Source of the DNA: Scheffersomyces stipitis CBS 6054
Lineage: Eukaryota > Ascomycota > Pichiomycetes > Serinales > Debaryomycetaceae
Direction of reading: 5' to 3'
Assembly: GCF_000209165.1 (NCBI RefSeq)
Contig: NC_009042.1
Coordinates: forward strand, 744,001-808,000
DNA length: 64,000 bases
Each line of letters opens with the position of its first letter. The stretch's first letter is position 1. Both the position numbers and the translations under genes were made by a program. Positions 1 through 10,322 of the stretch are shown here, piece by piece. Below the pieces are notes generated by a model, which saw only the letters and a program-made list of their open reading frames with translations, was not told the DNA's origin and ran no database searches.

Positions 1-130
1 ATTTCAGCAAACTGGGCAGGGTGGTAGTAGAAGACAGTTCCAGCAAGAGCTTGGTGAGCGACGAGATGGGCTGTTTCGATGACGGGTTATGGGGAGCCAC
101 TACGGCGAAAGGAGGTTTTTCTAAGTCCAT
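1..130 (-). CDS. N-terminal fragment of an unidentified protein, cut by the window edge
   Basis: An ATG at 130 (minus strand) opens a frame of 43 codons that runs without a stop to the left edge. The predicted start is MDLEKPPFAVVAPHNP, followed by a Ser/Thr-rich stretch. Four of the 43 codons are CTG, all in that stretch; read as Ser they make it more uniformly Ser/Thr-rich, which suits this clade's code. A 43-codon open frame can occur by chance, so support is modest. The roughly 2 kb non-coding stretch behind the ATG would suit a regulatory gene with a long promoter. No domain is visible and I assign no function. Confidence 0.4.
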   Translation of the reverse strand, partial: MDLEKPPFAVVAPHNPSSKQPISSLTKLLLELSSTTTLPSLLK

Positions 131-887
131 TGTAGGGATGAATGATGAAAGGATTAAAGGGAAATATGTTGAATACTGTGAAAATGTTGGTAGATATCAA
201 TAAATGTCTGATAGATTTAGTTGAATATCTGTGCTATTTTTCAGTATGAAAACAGAATATGAAAAATGGGTATCAATTCAGCAAGAATTCAATAATGACA
301 AAATGGTGGTGGTGATAGGAGATGGGCGCTCGTGGTATGATTGTTTATACAGATGATATACAGCGAAAATGTAGGATGAGATATGTTGGTGACGAATGAA
401 ATAAATGTATCCAGGAGTAGATTGATTTCTACAAAAAAAGGTTTGACACTATCAGTGTGAGTCAGTGTTCGACGCGGTGACAGTGGTTGCTTCGGTAACT
501 GGATGAAGCTTAGATGTACTCCAAACTATTTCTATACGATATATCTTCAGAAAGCTGAAACCAAAAAGTCTCTATTTTATGATTATGGATAGTGATTCTG
601 ATTCGTTGACACCAGTGAAATGTTAGTGAAGTACTGATGGAATATTGTCGGCGAATGAAAAGCTTGCTATGGACGGTGATGGACGAGGTGGCCGGTAGCA
701 GGGCTGGCAGAGTGGAGGGGTAGTTTCAGCAACACTATAGCCACGGGATACAAGCAAAGGGACACAACAGAGGAATATGTCGTGGAAATGGGCTGTTGGT
801 TCAGAAAGAATCCACACTGAAATTTCTGCTAATCGGAGACTCGAGAATCAATCAGAAAAGTCACTAATCTATTAGATAGAAGATAAG

Positions 888-893
888 CACGTG
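888..893. promoter_or_regulatory. CACGTG motif
   Basis: CACGTG in the long non-coding stretch, about 760 bp upstream of the partial gene at the left edge. It is the core site of bHLH factors such as Cbf1 or Pho4; binding here is inferred. Confidence 0.35.
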
Positions 894-1989
894 AGCAATG
901 GGCGGTCGCGCGAGAGCTTATCGGAAAATTAGGGGGGCTCTTAGTGAGGGGGTAGGGAGGGAATAAAGACAGAGCTAAAATAGTGAGAACAGATGAGGAC
1001 TTGGCCCAATTAGCGGCGACAAATTAGCGGCAGCTAGACGAGAGAGAAGTGGATTTTAGTGCGAAATTATGGTTTTGTTTTTTAGAACAGAGAACCTTCT
1101 AGCGGCACAACACCCACCAGGAAAAGACTGTACCGAAGATCTTCGGGAGAGATTTGCAATCTCTTTTATATTTACGACTACTTGGAGCCCGTAAGCTAAC
1201 CGTTTATTCTTTCTTCTAATATTGAAGTTTATTCTCTTGCATATTCTAAACTGTTTTCTTCTAGTCTGTACTGTTTATTCTTTACAATTTTTGGTCTCGG
1301 TCTTTCAACTGTGCTCTCCTGTCTAGTTTCTTATTATTCTCCCTAAATTTCCCTCGCTAATGTTTTCCGCTGGATCTCGCTGGGTAATGTCGTCGTTTTG
1401 CGTAGATTCCCATGCAAGTGTAAAAGGCTTCTCCCCGAGCCACCTCAACAGCCAGAGTGCCCTTCAAAGTGTGGAGTCTACGGTGGTTTTTCAATTTTCC
1501 GAACCTCAGGGCAATTTCTGCTTCTCCTCTCTTCCTCACCACCATGCGGCTTTTTATGCACCGTCGTCACACACTCTCGCTATTTCTCTCTACCTACTGA
1601 AGGTTCTTCTGTTCAGCGTTTCCGCTCTGGCGAACGGCACACTTCCACATTTCTCCAAGTTCTCTCGCTGCTAAAACGTACAAATCCCAGTTTGGGGAAC
1701 ACCGAACACAATACACCGTAGAAACAGAAGCAACCGAAATACGATTTGGTTGCTGATTGTGGAGTTGTGTAATTTTCATGGTTCGGCACATCGGCTTGGA
1801 TCCACTCAATCCGGTCCACTAAGAAATCCCTCTATCGTACAACATTCCCATAATATCATAACATACTGACAACGGACATTCCGAAATACCCGGAATATTT
1901 CGTATCACAATCGTACATACATTTATTATCCCTGAAATGTAGTTTTTTGCACCCACTCTCGTTTTGCTTGGGAAGCCTTAAGTTATTTA

Positions 1990-2006
1990 TTTTCGCAACC
2001 ATTAAT
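1990..2006. repeat. TTTTCGCAACCATTAAT motif, copy 1
   Basis: A 17-bp string about 180 bp past the stop codon of the DUF4246 gene. The identical 17-mer recurs at 4605-4621 in the same position relative to the next gene (PBR1). Its function is unknown. Confidence 0.55.
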
Positions 2007-2185
2007 TAGGTAGACAAAGTCTGAGTCTATCTAAAAGTAGTATTCTACTCTAAGTTTTAGTTGAATAGGTCTCTCTATCTAAATTTTGGCAGTTTCTAGA
2101 AGCCATATAATCCTTAATTGATATACATCAGTATAGAACAGAATGTTCGGAAGGTAAAATCTACACAATATTTAGTAGATGTTTC

Positions 2186-3910
2186 TTAATGTTCACAGAG
2201 GGAAAACGGTCTGCCCCATGCTCCCATATCATCTTCTAGACTCGATTTAGTAGCAGCCGATCTCTCTTCCATTAAGGCTTCTCTCACTTTAATTGCATCA
2301 GCTAGTGTCTGGGGCCAGTCGCTTCCTTTTTTCAAATCTAGGATTTGTTTTTTGATACTATCTGGAATTAGCATGGAAACAAGAGGTCCAATCTTCCCTT
2401 CCTTAGCTGCTTCAGGGTAGTCCTTGCTAAGGAGCTCAGAATCATTCCACCAATCCTCCTGCTGCGGAGGAACCTGTTTGGTAGTAACTACCAAATCATT
2501 ATAAGGATCAACTACAAATAAGCAAAGAATCTTACGGTGACCTTTCTTCGTCTTGTCGACCAATTCAAACGAATCAACCCGGTGTTGGAATGTATTGGGA
2601 AAAATAAGCACCCTATCTTCTTGAGAAATCACATATCCAAGATCCCTAACCATGTCATCCCCGTCTTCGACACCAAATATCTCTCTTGCATAGTCATCAT
2701 CGTTTTGCTCGTACTCTGGGTCTTCAAAGCCAGTTCTAAACTTCAACCTGGATTCACTGATGTTTTCTGTATCGTAATAATACAAAATGGTAGCAACAAT
2801 GTCTTCATTAATTGTTCCTTCTACATGCCACGATCCTCCTTCATAAGTTGGCTTCTCTGGAGTCAATTCAATGTTGGCCAACTTGACAATAACCTTTAAA
2901 TTCTCGAAATCTCTAGCAACATCGATTTCTTTGTCTATAACAGGGTCATTCTCATAGATAGGTGTGAATGTCTTTAAGTAATTTACCCTATTTTTCCGAA
3001 GGTCCTCCCACTTTTCTTCTTGCTCAGCTTCATCCATATTATCCGCATTCCAAAGGGAAGCTTCCTTCTCTTTGTACTCATCCACATAGGCATCGATGAA
3101 AGAAGGAATACTAATTCTAATATGTTCCTTGGAAGCAGACCTAGACAAGGTATAGTTCAAGCCAGGTAAAACTGAGTTGAAAATTGCCTGAATCGAGCTA
3201 TATAACTTGGCATGCTTTGCCGGGTGCAAGTTATTAATGTAAGACACAAATTCAAAGTTGTTCAGTTCTTTGTTAAATGATAATAGTGAAGGAAGCCATT
3301 GGAACTTCTCAGAGTAGCCATAGTACTCAATCGCTTTCTTGAACTTTTGAATTTCCTCCTTGTATTCTACTATTTCGACTTGATTCTGCTTGTCGGAAGT
3401 GTAAACTGGAGTAACGCCATACTGCAAGGGGAATAAGGAAGGATGAACCAAATCTATGACCTTATTATCTGACTTTGGATGGTAATCCAAATTGCTGCCG
3501 AATGATTCTACCAATTCCTTTACGTCTTCTTTGAAGTTGCTCTTGATTTGGGGATCAATGGCCCCATCCGTCAAGACAATCTTATCATCAATTCCAATCG
3601 AATAGGCCCTATCCTTAAATCCGGGGAAATCGCGCTCTGTCTTCTCGTACCACTCCAATTCAAGAAAGACGTACTCAATTACTTCGTCAATGAGTTTAGT
3701 CTTGTCGATGAAGAAATCCTTCACTTCTTGCTTCCACTTAGCTGAGATCGTAGGATCTTTGTACTTTGACTTCCAGTTGGGTTTCTGACGAATTTTGTTG
3801 GAGATCTCAATAATCAACCATTCGTCTTTGCACTTGATGGTGGGTCCTACACCTGCGAAAGCAGACCACCACGGGTGTTTAAACGGAGATTTGTATTCAA
3901 TCGTAGCCAT
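2186..3910 (-). CDS. DUF4246 family protein, predicted Fe(II)/2-oxoglutarate-dependent oxygenase fold
   Basis: A 574-residue protein that I place in the fungal DUF4246 family from its characteristic block around residues 358-383: SWHVEG, then an IVATILYYYD stretch and ENI. His362 and Glu364 would be the proximal metal ligands (an HxE version of the usual HxD). His443 (FQHRV) is the likely distal ligand, and Arg459 (HRK) is placed to hold 2-oxoglutarate. No signal peptide or membrane segment is visible, so a soluble protein is likely. The family is widespread in fungi, but I know of no settled substrate. The ATG at 3910 is the first in frame. The next minus-strand gene, PBR1, lies 870 bp upstream, so this gene has its own promoter. 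The family call is firm; the enzymatic role is inferred from fold motifs only. Confidence 0.8.
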   Translation of the reverse strand: MATIEYKSPFKHPWWSAFAGVGPTIKCKDEWLIIEISNKIRQKPNWKSKYKDPTISAKWKQEVKDFFIDKTKLIDEVIEYVFLELEWYEKTERDFPGFKDRAYSIGIDDKIVLTDGAIDPQIKSNFKEDVKELVESFGSNLDYHPKSDNKVIDLVHPSLFPLQYGVTPVYTSDKQNQVEIVEYKEEIQKFKKAIEYYGYSEKFQWLPSLLSFNKELNNFEFVSYINNLHPAKHAKLYSSIQAIFNSVLPGLNYTLSRSASKEHIRISIPSFIDAYVDEYKEKEASLWNADNMDEAEQEEKWEDLRKNRVNYLKTFTPIYENDPVIDKEIDVARDFENLKVIVKLANIELTPEKPTYEGGSWHVEGTINEDIVATILYYYDTENISESRLKFRTGFEDPEYEQNDDDYAREIFGVEDGDDMVRDLGYVISQEDRVLIFPNTFQHRVDSFELVDKTKKGHRKILCLFVVDPYNDLVVTTKQVPPQQEDWWNDSELLSKDYPEAAKEGKIGPLVSMLIPDSIKKQILDLKKGSDWPQTLADAIKVREALMEERSAATKSSLEDDMGAWGRPFSLCEH

Positions 3911-4780
3911 TGATTACCTAGGTAGCTAATACAAGAAGAGAATCAAGTTCTACGCGAGAAATAGACTACTCTTATATAACTATAGTCGTGATATTGTTCT
4001 AATTCTTTTTCCACACATCCCTATCGGGAATACAACACAGAGCACATGGTGGGACAAGAAAAAAGTGTCCATTTGTGCTAAAATCTGACGAACCTTTGGA
4101 GAAATTCGTAATTGATTTTGCACAATGCCATTAAGTTTGGGGAAATTCGTAAAATAAGTTTGTGTTGCAGGAAAAAAGGAGAGAGCTCGCAGATCTGGAA
4201 TGTAAATTCATTTACGAAATCTCACGGAAGACGAAGTTTGAAGAGTTAGGATTTGGTTCTTTTGATTTTGGAAGCAGCTGGAGTATCCAAGAGGTTCGCA
4301 AAGGTTTCTGCAATTATTCTAAATGGGTATATTTTGCAACCTGACTTAGAAAATACGGCTTCCTTTGCATTCACGTGCGTCGTGGGAAATAGAAACACAA
4401 CCAACTGTTCGTATGCCCCAAATCGCACCGCCAAGAGCCTACAACATTTCTGTGGAGTACATGTATTAGGAAAGTCTATAATATCCTACCGTGAGATTTT
4501 TGCTGTATTAATTACCTTGTAAAACTTTCAAATCCGTACGATATTCATGATTATCCTGAAAAATGGACTTTTAGCTCCACACTGTTTAATGAATTTGTCT
4601 TAATTTTTCGCAACCATTAATCAGCGAGAAATAATCTACCTTGACCCTATATTCAACCATATTGAGTTATTTATCTGTAGCAGTTCACTACAACTCGCTA
4701 TACTTTTTCCGTAGCAATGCTTCAACAGTGTCGCTAAACAATTACAGTTAAAGCATCGGTACCATTTTATATCCTGTAGA
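3911..4780. other. Intergenic region upstream of the DUF4246 gene
   Basis: 870 bp holding the DUF4246 promoter (right to left) and the 3' flank of PBR1. It contains the second copy of TTTTCGCAACCATTAAT (4605-4621). No convincing gene; short overlapping frames on both strands are not supported. Confidence 0.5.
4605..4621. repeat. TTTTCGCAACCATTAAT motif, copy 2
   Basis: Exact second copy of the 17-mer at 1990-2006, here about 160 bp past the PBR1 stop codon. The flanks of the two copies differ. Confidence 0.55.
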
Positions 4781-6172
4781 CTAAGCCTTTCTGGACTTGG
4801 ATTTTCTACTATTGGCTCCAGAAGAACTGCTCTTGCCTGTAGCGGTGGCCTGTTGGTTTGTAGTTGACTCTGGGAAAAGCGGAAGCTCACCATTAGGAAT
4901 GGCCCCTATGCTTATTTGTTGTCTGAGTCTGTTCAACTTTAAGCTCAACTCATCAGTAGTCTTGGGCTTTTCGGCAATATTACTTTTACGCTCAAACTCT
5001 TCGTTTTTCTCCCTTAATTTTTCCGCCAAAGGCTTCTTTGCGTCTTCTGCCATCTTGTGCTTCTTTCTTTCAATGGCTGACTGCTTCTCTAACCTGACAA
5101 TGATCTCCTCTGTCTTGTCAAATACTTCTTTCTGGAGATCGGCGTCTGTCAACTCTTGTCTGACCTTTGGGTTAATCTTGCATTCTTGTACAAAATTGCC
5201 TCCCTCCAACTTGGGAAAAATGGGTGCAAAAAGGGCAAAGAACACGTTCTGGGCACCCAGTCTAGCACTCTTCAAGAATAAATACCAGATGGGATACATG
5301 ATCAAATACAAAAGCAAACCCAAGACGGTTCCCATAGAAAGAAATCTTCGTGTTGAAGCTGTTCTCATGATACCAGGGTTGACCAAGTTGATCCGGATAT
5401 TACATGGAGCCTTGTCGTTTCTTTCGTAAGCCATGAGTCTACGTTGGTACTCTTTGGCAAACATTCCGAGCAAGAGCTTGGAACTGCCGTAAATCTTCCA
5501 AGGCTGCGAAGAAGGGTATCTCTTAGACTCCCACAAAAGATCGTCTATATCTACCTCTCCTAAAGCCTGAGATGAGCATGTGGCCAATACCACACGCACA
5601 TCTCTGTCAGGAGGCTGAACTCTCAAAGAAGGACCCAAAAGTGTGAGAAGATGGAAGTTTGCTAAATAATTGACTCCCATCTGTTGCTCTACTCCATCTA
5701 CTGTGACTTGTCTAGGCTTACCTCTGGGAAGCGATTCCGCAGCACAGCACACTACCCCATCTAATCTTCTAGGAGGCTGGTTGTCCAACCATTTGGTGGC
5801 GAACTTCCGCACCGAATACAATGAATCGAGATCACACTCCTCAGCATAGATCAACACATTGTTGGTCTTGTTTCGTAAATCTTCCACATAATCAACCACC
5901 CAGATGTCTTCGGTGCTTCTCACCAACAAAACAAGTTGCGCTCCCCGTGTAGCCAATTCATAGGCAACTTGCGCTCCCATCCCTGTAGTTGCACCAGTTA
6001 AAATGTAAACTTTTCCATGTAAATCTCGCTCCCATGTATTGCTGGCACCTGAAAAGTAGTACTTGATTGCTCCGAATGTAAGGGCAACAGGCACATACGT
6101 CTTGAGATACTCCCATCCGGGTATGGAGTCGGTCCCGTCATAAAGAACGGTCAGAATGATATCTATAGGCAT
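4781..6172 (-). CDS. PBR1: Short-chain dehydrogenase/reductase, Pbr1-type (essential putative oxidoreductase)
   Basis: A 463-residue SDR. A hydrophobic N-terminus precedes the nucleotide-binding motif TGATTGMG (residues 59-66). The catalytic set follows: Asn in GVNYL (about 168), Ser in ATCSS (about 199-201) and the YGSSK active-site Tyr/Lys (228-232). A second hydrophobic segment (about residues 285-305) follows the Rossmann domain. The tail is charged and Lys-rich, partly coiled coil, and ends in a Ser/Lys-rich stretch. Length, domain order and the N-terminal sequence fit S. cerevisiae YNL181W/PBR1, reported as required for viability but without a defined substrate. The hydrophobic segments suggest membrane attachment, possibly at the ER or lipid droplets (inference). 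Divergent from IPI3 across a 454-bp shared promoter. Confidence 0.82.
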   Translation of the reverse strand: MPIDIILTVLYDGTDSIPGWEYLKTYVPVALTFGAIKYYFSGASNTWERDLHGKVYILTGATTGMGAQVAYELATRGAQLVLLVRSTEDIWVVDYVEDLRNKTNNVLIYAEECDLDSLYSVRKFATKWLDNQPPRRLDGVVCCAAESLPRGKPRQVTVDGVEQQMGVNYLANFHLLTLLGPSLRVQPPDRDVRVVLATCSSQALGEVDIDDLLWESKRYPSSQPWKIYGSSKLLLGMFAKEYQRRLMAYERNDKAPCNIRINLVNPGIMRTASTRRFLSMGTVLGLLLYLIMYPIWYLFLKSARLGAQNVFFALFAPIFPKLEGGNFVQECKINPKVRQELTDADLQKEVFDKTEEIIVRLEKQSAIERKKHKMAEDAKKPLAEKLREKNEEFERKSNIAEKPKTTDELSLKLNRLRQQISIGAIPNGELPLFPESTTNQQATATGKSSSSGANSRKSKSRKA

Positions 6173-6626
6173 GTAAGCAAAAAAATAACAAGAGATTAGA
6201 ATTTAGAAGGCTGGAGAGGAAAAGAAATACTATTGAAATTTGTCAATTCTTGTTCTGGTTCACAAATCTCAGTATTAAGATCAGACCCGTCAATTTTGAT
6301 TCAGAGACGCGCGCTTGCTGAATATTTCAGTCACGTGAAGATGGTCCTAGCCATAATCAACATAGAAGACAACTAAAGAAGAACTAACAACTCATTTGCA
6401 GATATCCTAACCGAAGTATTTCTATTCTTCTCGATTCTGCTTCTACAGCTACCTTTTTCTAATTTCAATGCAGACAAATTTTGTCATTTTGACGTGCCTT
6501 GTCTTGACATCCCCAGTATATTGACCTGTATATAAACTGAAACTTTTCAGCTCATCTCTCATATATTTGTTAGAGACTTTTCACTAGTTGTACATTTACC
6601 TATTAAAAACGTCGATAGCAGCAATA
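6173..6626. promoter_or_regulatory. Shared promoter region of PBR1 and IPI3
   Basis: 454 bp between divergent start codons. Visible elements are CACGTG (6332-6337), a TATATAAA box (6529-6536) about 90 bp before the IPI3 ATG, and GCTCATCTC (6550-6558), one base off the PAC box GCTCATCGC typical of ribosome-biogenesis genes. Confidence 0.6.
6332..6337. promoter_or_regulatory. CACGTG motif between PBR1 and IPI3
   Basis: TCACGTGA palindrome, 160 bp from the PBR1 ATG and 290 bp from the IPI3 ATG; it could serve either gene. Confidence 0.45.
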
Positions 6627-8204
6627 ATGGACGAGTCAGTGTTCTACATTGCGGAAGGTGATCCTAACGACAAACATTCGCAAGAATCGTTTGCTTTGGC
6701 CACTTCCATACATAATTCGCAACAACATGCTTCATTTAGACAAGCAGACGCTCCTAAAAATGGTGCAATTTTGAGTGGATCTGGCCAGGGTGAAAGACTC
6801 ATTGTAGCTGCACCCAACAAGGCTCTTCTCAATGTTTATTCATGGGGAAAAGAGAGCCCCGACCAGAGGATCCCTTTGCCCGAAGCCTTGACATGCTTAG
6901 CATTGGTAGAACACCCTAATACCCGACTTTTCAGTGAGTTCCATAGAAATTCCGAGTTCAAGTTACCCAGCTATCGTGTTCCTTGGTTATTGGCTGGAGG
7001 CTCCAAGTCCGGTAAGATTTACGTGTGGGAACTTTCGTCGGGAAGTTTGTTGTGTGTGAAAGAAGCTCATTATCAAAATGTAACCGTAGTTAAGTTTTCT
7101 AAGTGTGGAACCTTTTTGGTAGCAGGATCTGACGATGCCAGATGTACCGTGTGGAAAACGCTTGATTTGATTGCAGTTTTTGATGGAGACAATGACGAAT
7201 CGTCGCGAAACTTCAAACCATACCTCGCGATTACCGATAATACACTTGCTGTCACTGATTTGGTATTGAATGAGCCAGGTGTGATCAACGACTTGAAATT
7301 GTACACTGTCTCTCGTGACAATACTCTTCGTATCTACGACATTATAACCAAACAGTTGTTGACTACATTCATCTTGTCTGAAGCCATTGAAAGTGTAGTT
7401 GCGGACCCTGCTGGTAGAGCTGTCTATGTTGGTTTATCCAACGGTCTAATCAGAACCATTCCTCTCTATAATATCAACCCAAATACGTCTGTGTTGGAAA
7501 GCATTGGAGGAAACCAGAAGATCATCACAGTAGAAAGTGACCCCAACTTGAAATTTACCTTCCTCCACCACCAACAGCGTATCAGTGCTGATGCAAACAA
7601 GACCTCTATTTTACACAAGAATTTGAATAATAAGAAGAACGATACCGAAAACGCCAACAAGCCTATACATGTCACAAAGTTGGCCATTTCCCTCGATGGA
7701 ACCAACTTGATTTCGGGAGATTCCTTGGGCAGAGTATATGTTTCTGACATAGTCACCAGACAAGTCGTTAAGACATTCACTCCTTGCAACTCGCCTATCT
7801 CACAAATTCAAGTTTCGTCTGCACCATTTGAAGCACTCAATGTTTCCAGTAATAGCAAAGTCGACAAAAAGCACAGACTTATTCCGCAGTTGAAGAGAGT
7901 GTTAACTGGACGTGATGCTACCGAGCACCAATTGAACTTAGAAATACCGAGTGAAAGTCGTGATGAAAGTGACGAAAACTTCGCTGTATGGCTTCTGCGT
8001 AAAACCCAGGAAGACCTTGAGTTTAAGAACTTGTCAGGAGTTAACTCTTCTGTTAAAAAGGTCGCAAACATCACTAGTGATTCTGAGTCCAAAAAGGAAT
8101 TAGAAGATAAGTTGGCTAAATTGTCGCTGGCTTATACCCAGTTGAGATCCAAACACGAGGAATTACTCAAAGAGCATTCGAAGGTGCTCAACAATAAGGC
8201 ATAG
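6627..8204 (+). CDS. IPI3: Ipi3-type WD-repeat protein, Rix1 complex, pre-60S maturation
   Basis: A 525-residue WD40 protein. Four repeats are readable: a [13 protein letters not shown] block (about residue 125), [10 protein letters not shown] (about 170), [11 protein letters not shown] (about 235) and [13 protein letters not shown] (about 360). A predicted coiled coil closes the protein. This fits Ipi3, which with Rix1/Ipi2 and Ipi1 forms the complex that acts in ITS2 processing and late nucleolar/nucleoplasmic pre-60S remodelling with Rea1. The frame is open further upstream but only to a TTG at 6588; the ATG at 6627 ([11 protein letters not shown]) is chosen. A TATA box and a PAC-like element sit upstream, in keeping with the ribosome-biogenesis regulon. 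Convergent with the maltase gene, 298 bp between stops. One CTG near the C-terminus (LSxAYTQL) should be read as Ser in this clade. Confidence 0.85.
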   Translation: MDESVFYIAEGDPNDKHSQESFALATSIHNSQQHASFRQADAPKNGAILSGSGQGERLIVAAPNKALLNVYSWGKESPDQRIPLPEALTCLALVEHPNTRLFSEFHRNSEFKLPSYRVPWLLAGGSKSGKIYVWELSSGSLLCVKEAHYQNVTVVKFSKCGTFLVAGSDDARCTVWKTLDLIAVFDGDNDESSRNFKPYLAITDNTLAVTDLVLNEPGVINDLKLYTVSRDNTLRIYDIITKQLLTTFILSEAIESVVADPAGRAVYVGLSNGLIRTIPLYNINPNTSVLESIGGNQKIITVESDPNLKFTFLHHQQRISADANKTSILHKNLNNKKNDTENANKPIHVTKLAISLDGTNLISGDSLGRVYVSDIVTRQVVKTFTPCNSPISQIQVSSAPFEALNVSSNSKVDKKHRLIPQLKRVLTGRDATEHQLNLEIPSESRDESDENFAVWLLRKTQEDLEFKNLSGVNSSVKKVANITSDSESKKELEDKLAKLSLAYTQLRSKHEELLKEHSKVLNNKA

Positions 8205-8502
8205 ATCTAGCATTTTGTACAATAGTTTATATTAAACGACAATAACGAAAACAACTCATTAAATTGATGTAGACATTTTTGGAGACACTAGTGATGATCA
8301 TGTCTTCATTTATCGTGTGGTTTTATTGTGCATGTTTCCATTTATTCGACCCAATCCATTAAGGACGAGGTGTGCTAAGTGAAACGCAGTTGTCAATTTT
8401 TTAAGTGCGGCAAGTTTAATCAAAAAATAATGTCAATTTTTATTTTGATTGCAAAAAATATTAAATTTCAAGTATTTATTTCGTGTATAACATTAACTGC
8501 TC
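8205..8502. other. 3' intergenic region between IPI3 and the maltase gene
   Basis: 298 AT-rich bp between convergent stop codons; nothing beyond 3' ends and likely poly(A) signals. Confidence 0.5.
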
Positions 8503-10221
8503 CTAATCAACAATATATAGACGACCTTCATATGGAGACAATGTCAGTTCGTCAATGTCGTCAGTGGTGCTGTGAACAAGTTCAAATTCGCCATCGATCA
8601 ACTTCTCAAACTTCACGGAATCGTTAGAGAAGTTCAATACTACATATGCCTTAGGAGAAGCAGCATTTTCATCTTCCTTAACATATGTGAAGACGGTCTC
8701 GTTGTCAAAATCTAAGATTTTGAATGAGCCGAAAATAAGCAAGTCTTGATATTGCTTTCTTATTTGAATAGACTTCTTCCAGAAGTTCAATACCGAGTTA
8801 GGGTCATCAATCTGGCTAGCAACATTAATGGCTTTGTAATTATCATTTACTCTTGTCCACGGAGTACCTGTAGTGAAACCGCCATGGGGAGAAGAATCCC
8901 ATTGAACCGGAGATCTTGCATGGTCTCTGGAAACAAGGTTGATGATGTCCATCAACTTCTCTTCCTTCTCCTTGAAGTCTGGGTCATTACCATACTTCTC
9001 CTTGAACTGCTTGTAGTAGTTGACAGTGTTGATATCCTTGTATTCTTCGATAGACCAAGATCTTGGTAAATTTTCCATGGCAATTTCCTGGCCCTGGTAT
9101 ATGAAGAGGGTACCTGTTAAAGTGGACTCCAACAAGGAAATCAACTTAGCAGACTTTGATGTGTGCTTGGGACTGCCAAATCTAGTAACCGATCTAGCAA
9201 TGTCATGGTTTTCAATGAAGACAGTCGACCACGCATCAGTGCCTTCGATGAAAGAAGAGTCCTTTTGAATGGCCTTCTTGAAGTCAGTCAAGGTCCAGCC
9301 CTTGTACCTGTAACGATCAGCTTTATCGTAACCGACATTAATAGCATTGAAGAGGAATATCATATTCATTTCTTGTTCCTTGGCACTGACATACTTCAAG
9401 GCATCTTCTCGTGAACAATGGCCAACTTCTCCAACTGTCATGGCATCATAGTTGCTAGTTACATTGGCGTACATTTCCTTGTGGAATTCATGAATCCGGG
9501 GCCCATTCAGACTATACTTTTGACTTGGCTGAAATTCTTCATCTGGGTATACAATGGGACAATCCGGGAAGCGTTGATCCTTTGAATACAATCCAGCTGT
9601 ATCAATTCTAAAGCCATCAATACCCTTGTCGAGCCAAAACTTCATAGCAGAGTCATAGACTGCCTTTCTGGTTTCGTCGTTTTCCCAGTTCAAATCAGGT
9701 TGAGTTCTGGCAAAGAGTCTTAAGTAGTACTCTTCAGTAAGTTCGTCGTATTCCCAAGCTGAGCCAGAAAAATACGAACTCCAGTTATTAGGAGGATGTC
9801 TCTTACCATCTGCATCAAATTTAGGAGGCTTCCAAATATACCAATCTCTTTTTGGGTTGGTCTTCGAGGATCTGGATTCCTTGAACCAGGCATGCTCGCT
9901 AGAAGTATGGTTGATAACCAAATCCAACACCAATTTCATGCCCCGCTTATGCGTTTCGTCTATAAGTGCCTGCATATCTTCGTTAGTTCCATACTTCGGG
10001 TAAACCTTTTCGTAGTCGCTAATGTCATACCCCATGTCATCCTGCGGCGAGTCGTACATGGGACTACACCAAATCACATCCACTCCTAAATCCTTGAGGT
10101 AGTCCAATGTTGATATGATACCTGGGATATCACCAAAACCGTCTCCATTGGAGTCCTTGTACGAAGCTGGCCAGATTTGGTATACAGTGGCATTTTTCCA
10201 CCAGTTGCGAGCAATTGTCAT
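8503..10221 (-). CDS. Maltase (alpha-glucosidase, GH13)
   Basis: A 572-residue cytosolic GH13 alpha-glucosidase without signal peptide. It hydrolyses terminal alpha-1,4-glucosidic bonds of maltose and related sugars taken up intact by the permease next door. Conserved blocks are DVIWCSPMYDSP (48-59), DLVINHTS (100-107), FRIDTAGLYSKD with nucleophile Asp207 (204-215), VGEVGH with acid/base Glu265, and ENHD with Asp340. The residue after the nucleophile is Thr208, equivalent to position 216 of the S. cerevisiae enzymes, where Thr marks maltases and Val marks isomaltases. Activity on maltose is therefore predicted, although Thr-type enzymes of other yeasts can be promiscuous. The open frame extends to a TTG at 10236; the ATG at 10221 is chosen. 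Divergent from the maltose permease, as in S. cerevisiae MAL loci, with a TATA box at 10315-10322. I do not assign a numbered MAL name. Confidence 0.9.
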   Translation of the reverse strand: MTIARNWWKNATVYQIWPASYKDSNGDGFGDIPGIISTLDYLKDLGVDVIWCSPMYDSPQDDMGYDISDYEKVYPKYGTNEDMQALIDETHKRGMKLVLDLVINHTSSEHAWFKESRSSKTNPKRDWYIWKPPKFDADGKRHPPNNWSSYFSGSAWEYDELTEEYYLRLFARTQPDLNWENDETRKAVYDSAMKFWLDKGIDGFRIDTAGLYSKDQRFPDCPIVYPDEEFQPSQKYSLNGPRIHEFHKEMYANVTSNYDAMTVGEVGHCSREDALKYVSAKEQEMNMIFLFNAINVGYDKADRYRYKGWTLTDFKKAIQKDSSFIEGTDAWSTVFIENHDIARSVTRFGSPKHTSKSAKLISLLESTLTGTLFIYQGQEIAMENLPRSWSIEEYKDINTVNYYKQFKEKYGNDPDFKEKEEKLMDIINLVSRDHARSPVQWDSSPHGGFTTGTPWTRVNDNYKAINVASQIDDPNSVLNFWKKSIQIRKQYQDLLIFGSFKILDFDNETVFTYVKEDENAASPKAYVVLNFSNDSVKFEKLIDGEFELVHSTTDDIDELTLSPYEGRLYIVD

Positions 10222-10314
10222 ATTGCTTGATTGCAATTTCTTTTTATTTTCTGGGGAGATCCAAAAGAAAAAATTACATTCTCGATATTGTAAATTACAC
10301 TGGGACCTCGATTT

Positions 10315-10322
10315 CTTATATA
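10315..10322 (-). promoter_or_regulatory. TATA box of the maltase gene
   Basis: Minus-strand TATATAAG, about 95 bp upstream of the maltase ATG at 10221. Confidence 0.6.

Larger units (their letters stand above)
131..2185. other. Long intergenic region
   Basis: About 2 kb without a convincing gene. It holds a CACGTG (888-893), a pyrimidine-rich stretch (about 1190-1640, rich in TTTATTCTTT-like runs), a GGGTGCAA-type motif in reverse (1946-1954) and TTTTCGCAACCATTAAT (1990-2006). A 104-codon ATG frame on the plus strand (1360-1674) overlaps another plus-strand frame (1398-1721) and resembles nothing I know; I do not call it a gene. The left part is the probable promoter of the gene leaving the window at position 1; the right end is the 3' flank of the DUF4246 gene. 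Confidence 0.5.

Noticed and set aside
1360..1674. 104-codon plus-strand frame with ATG
   Set aside because: Overlaps another frame, lies in a pyrimidine-rich stretch and lacks any motif.
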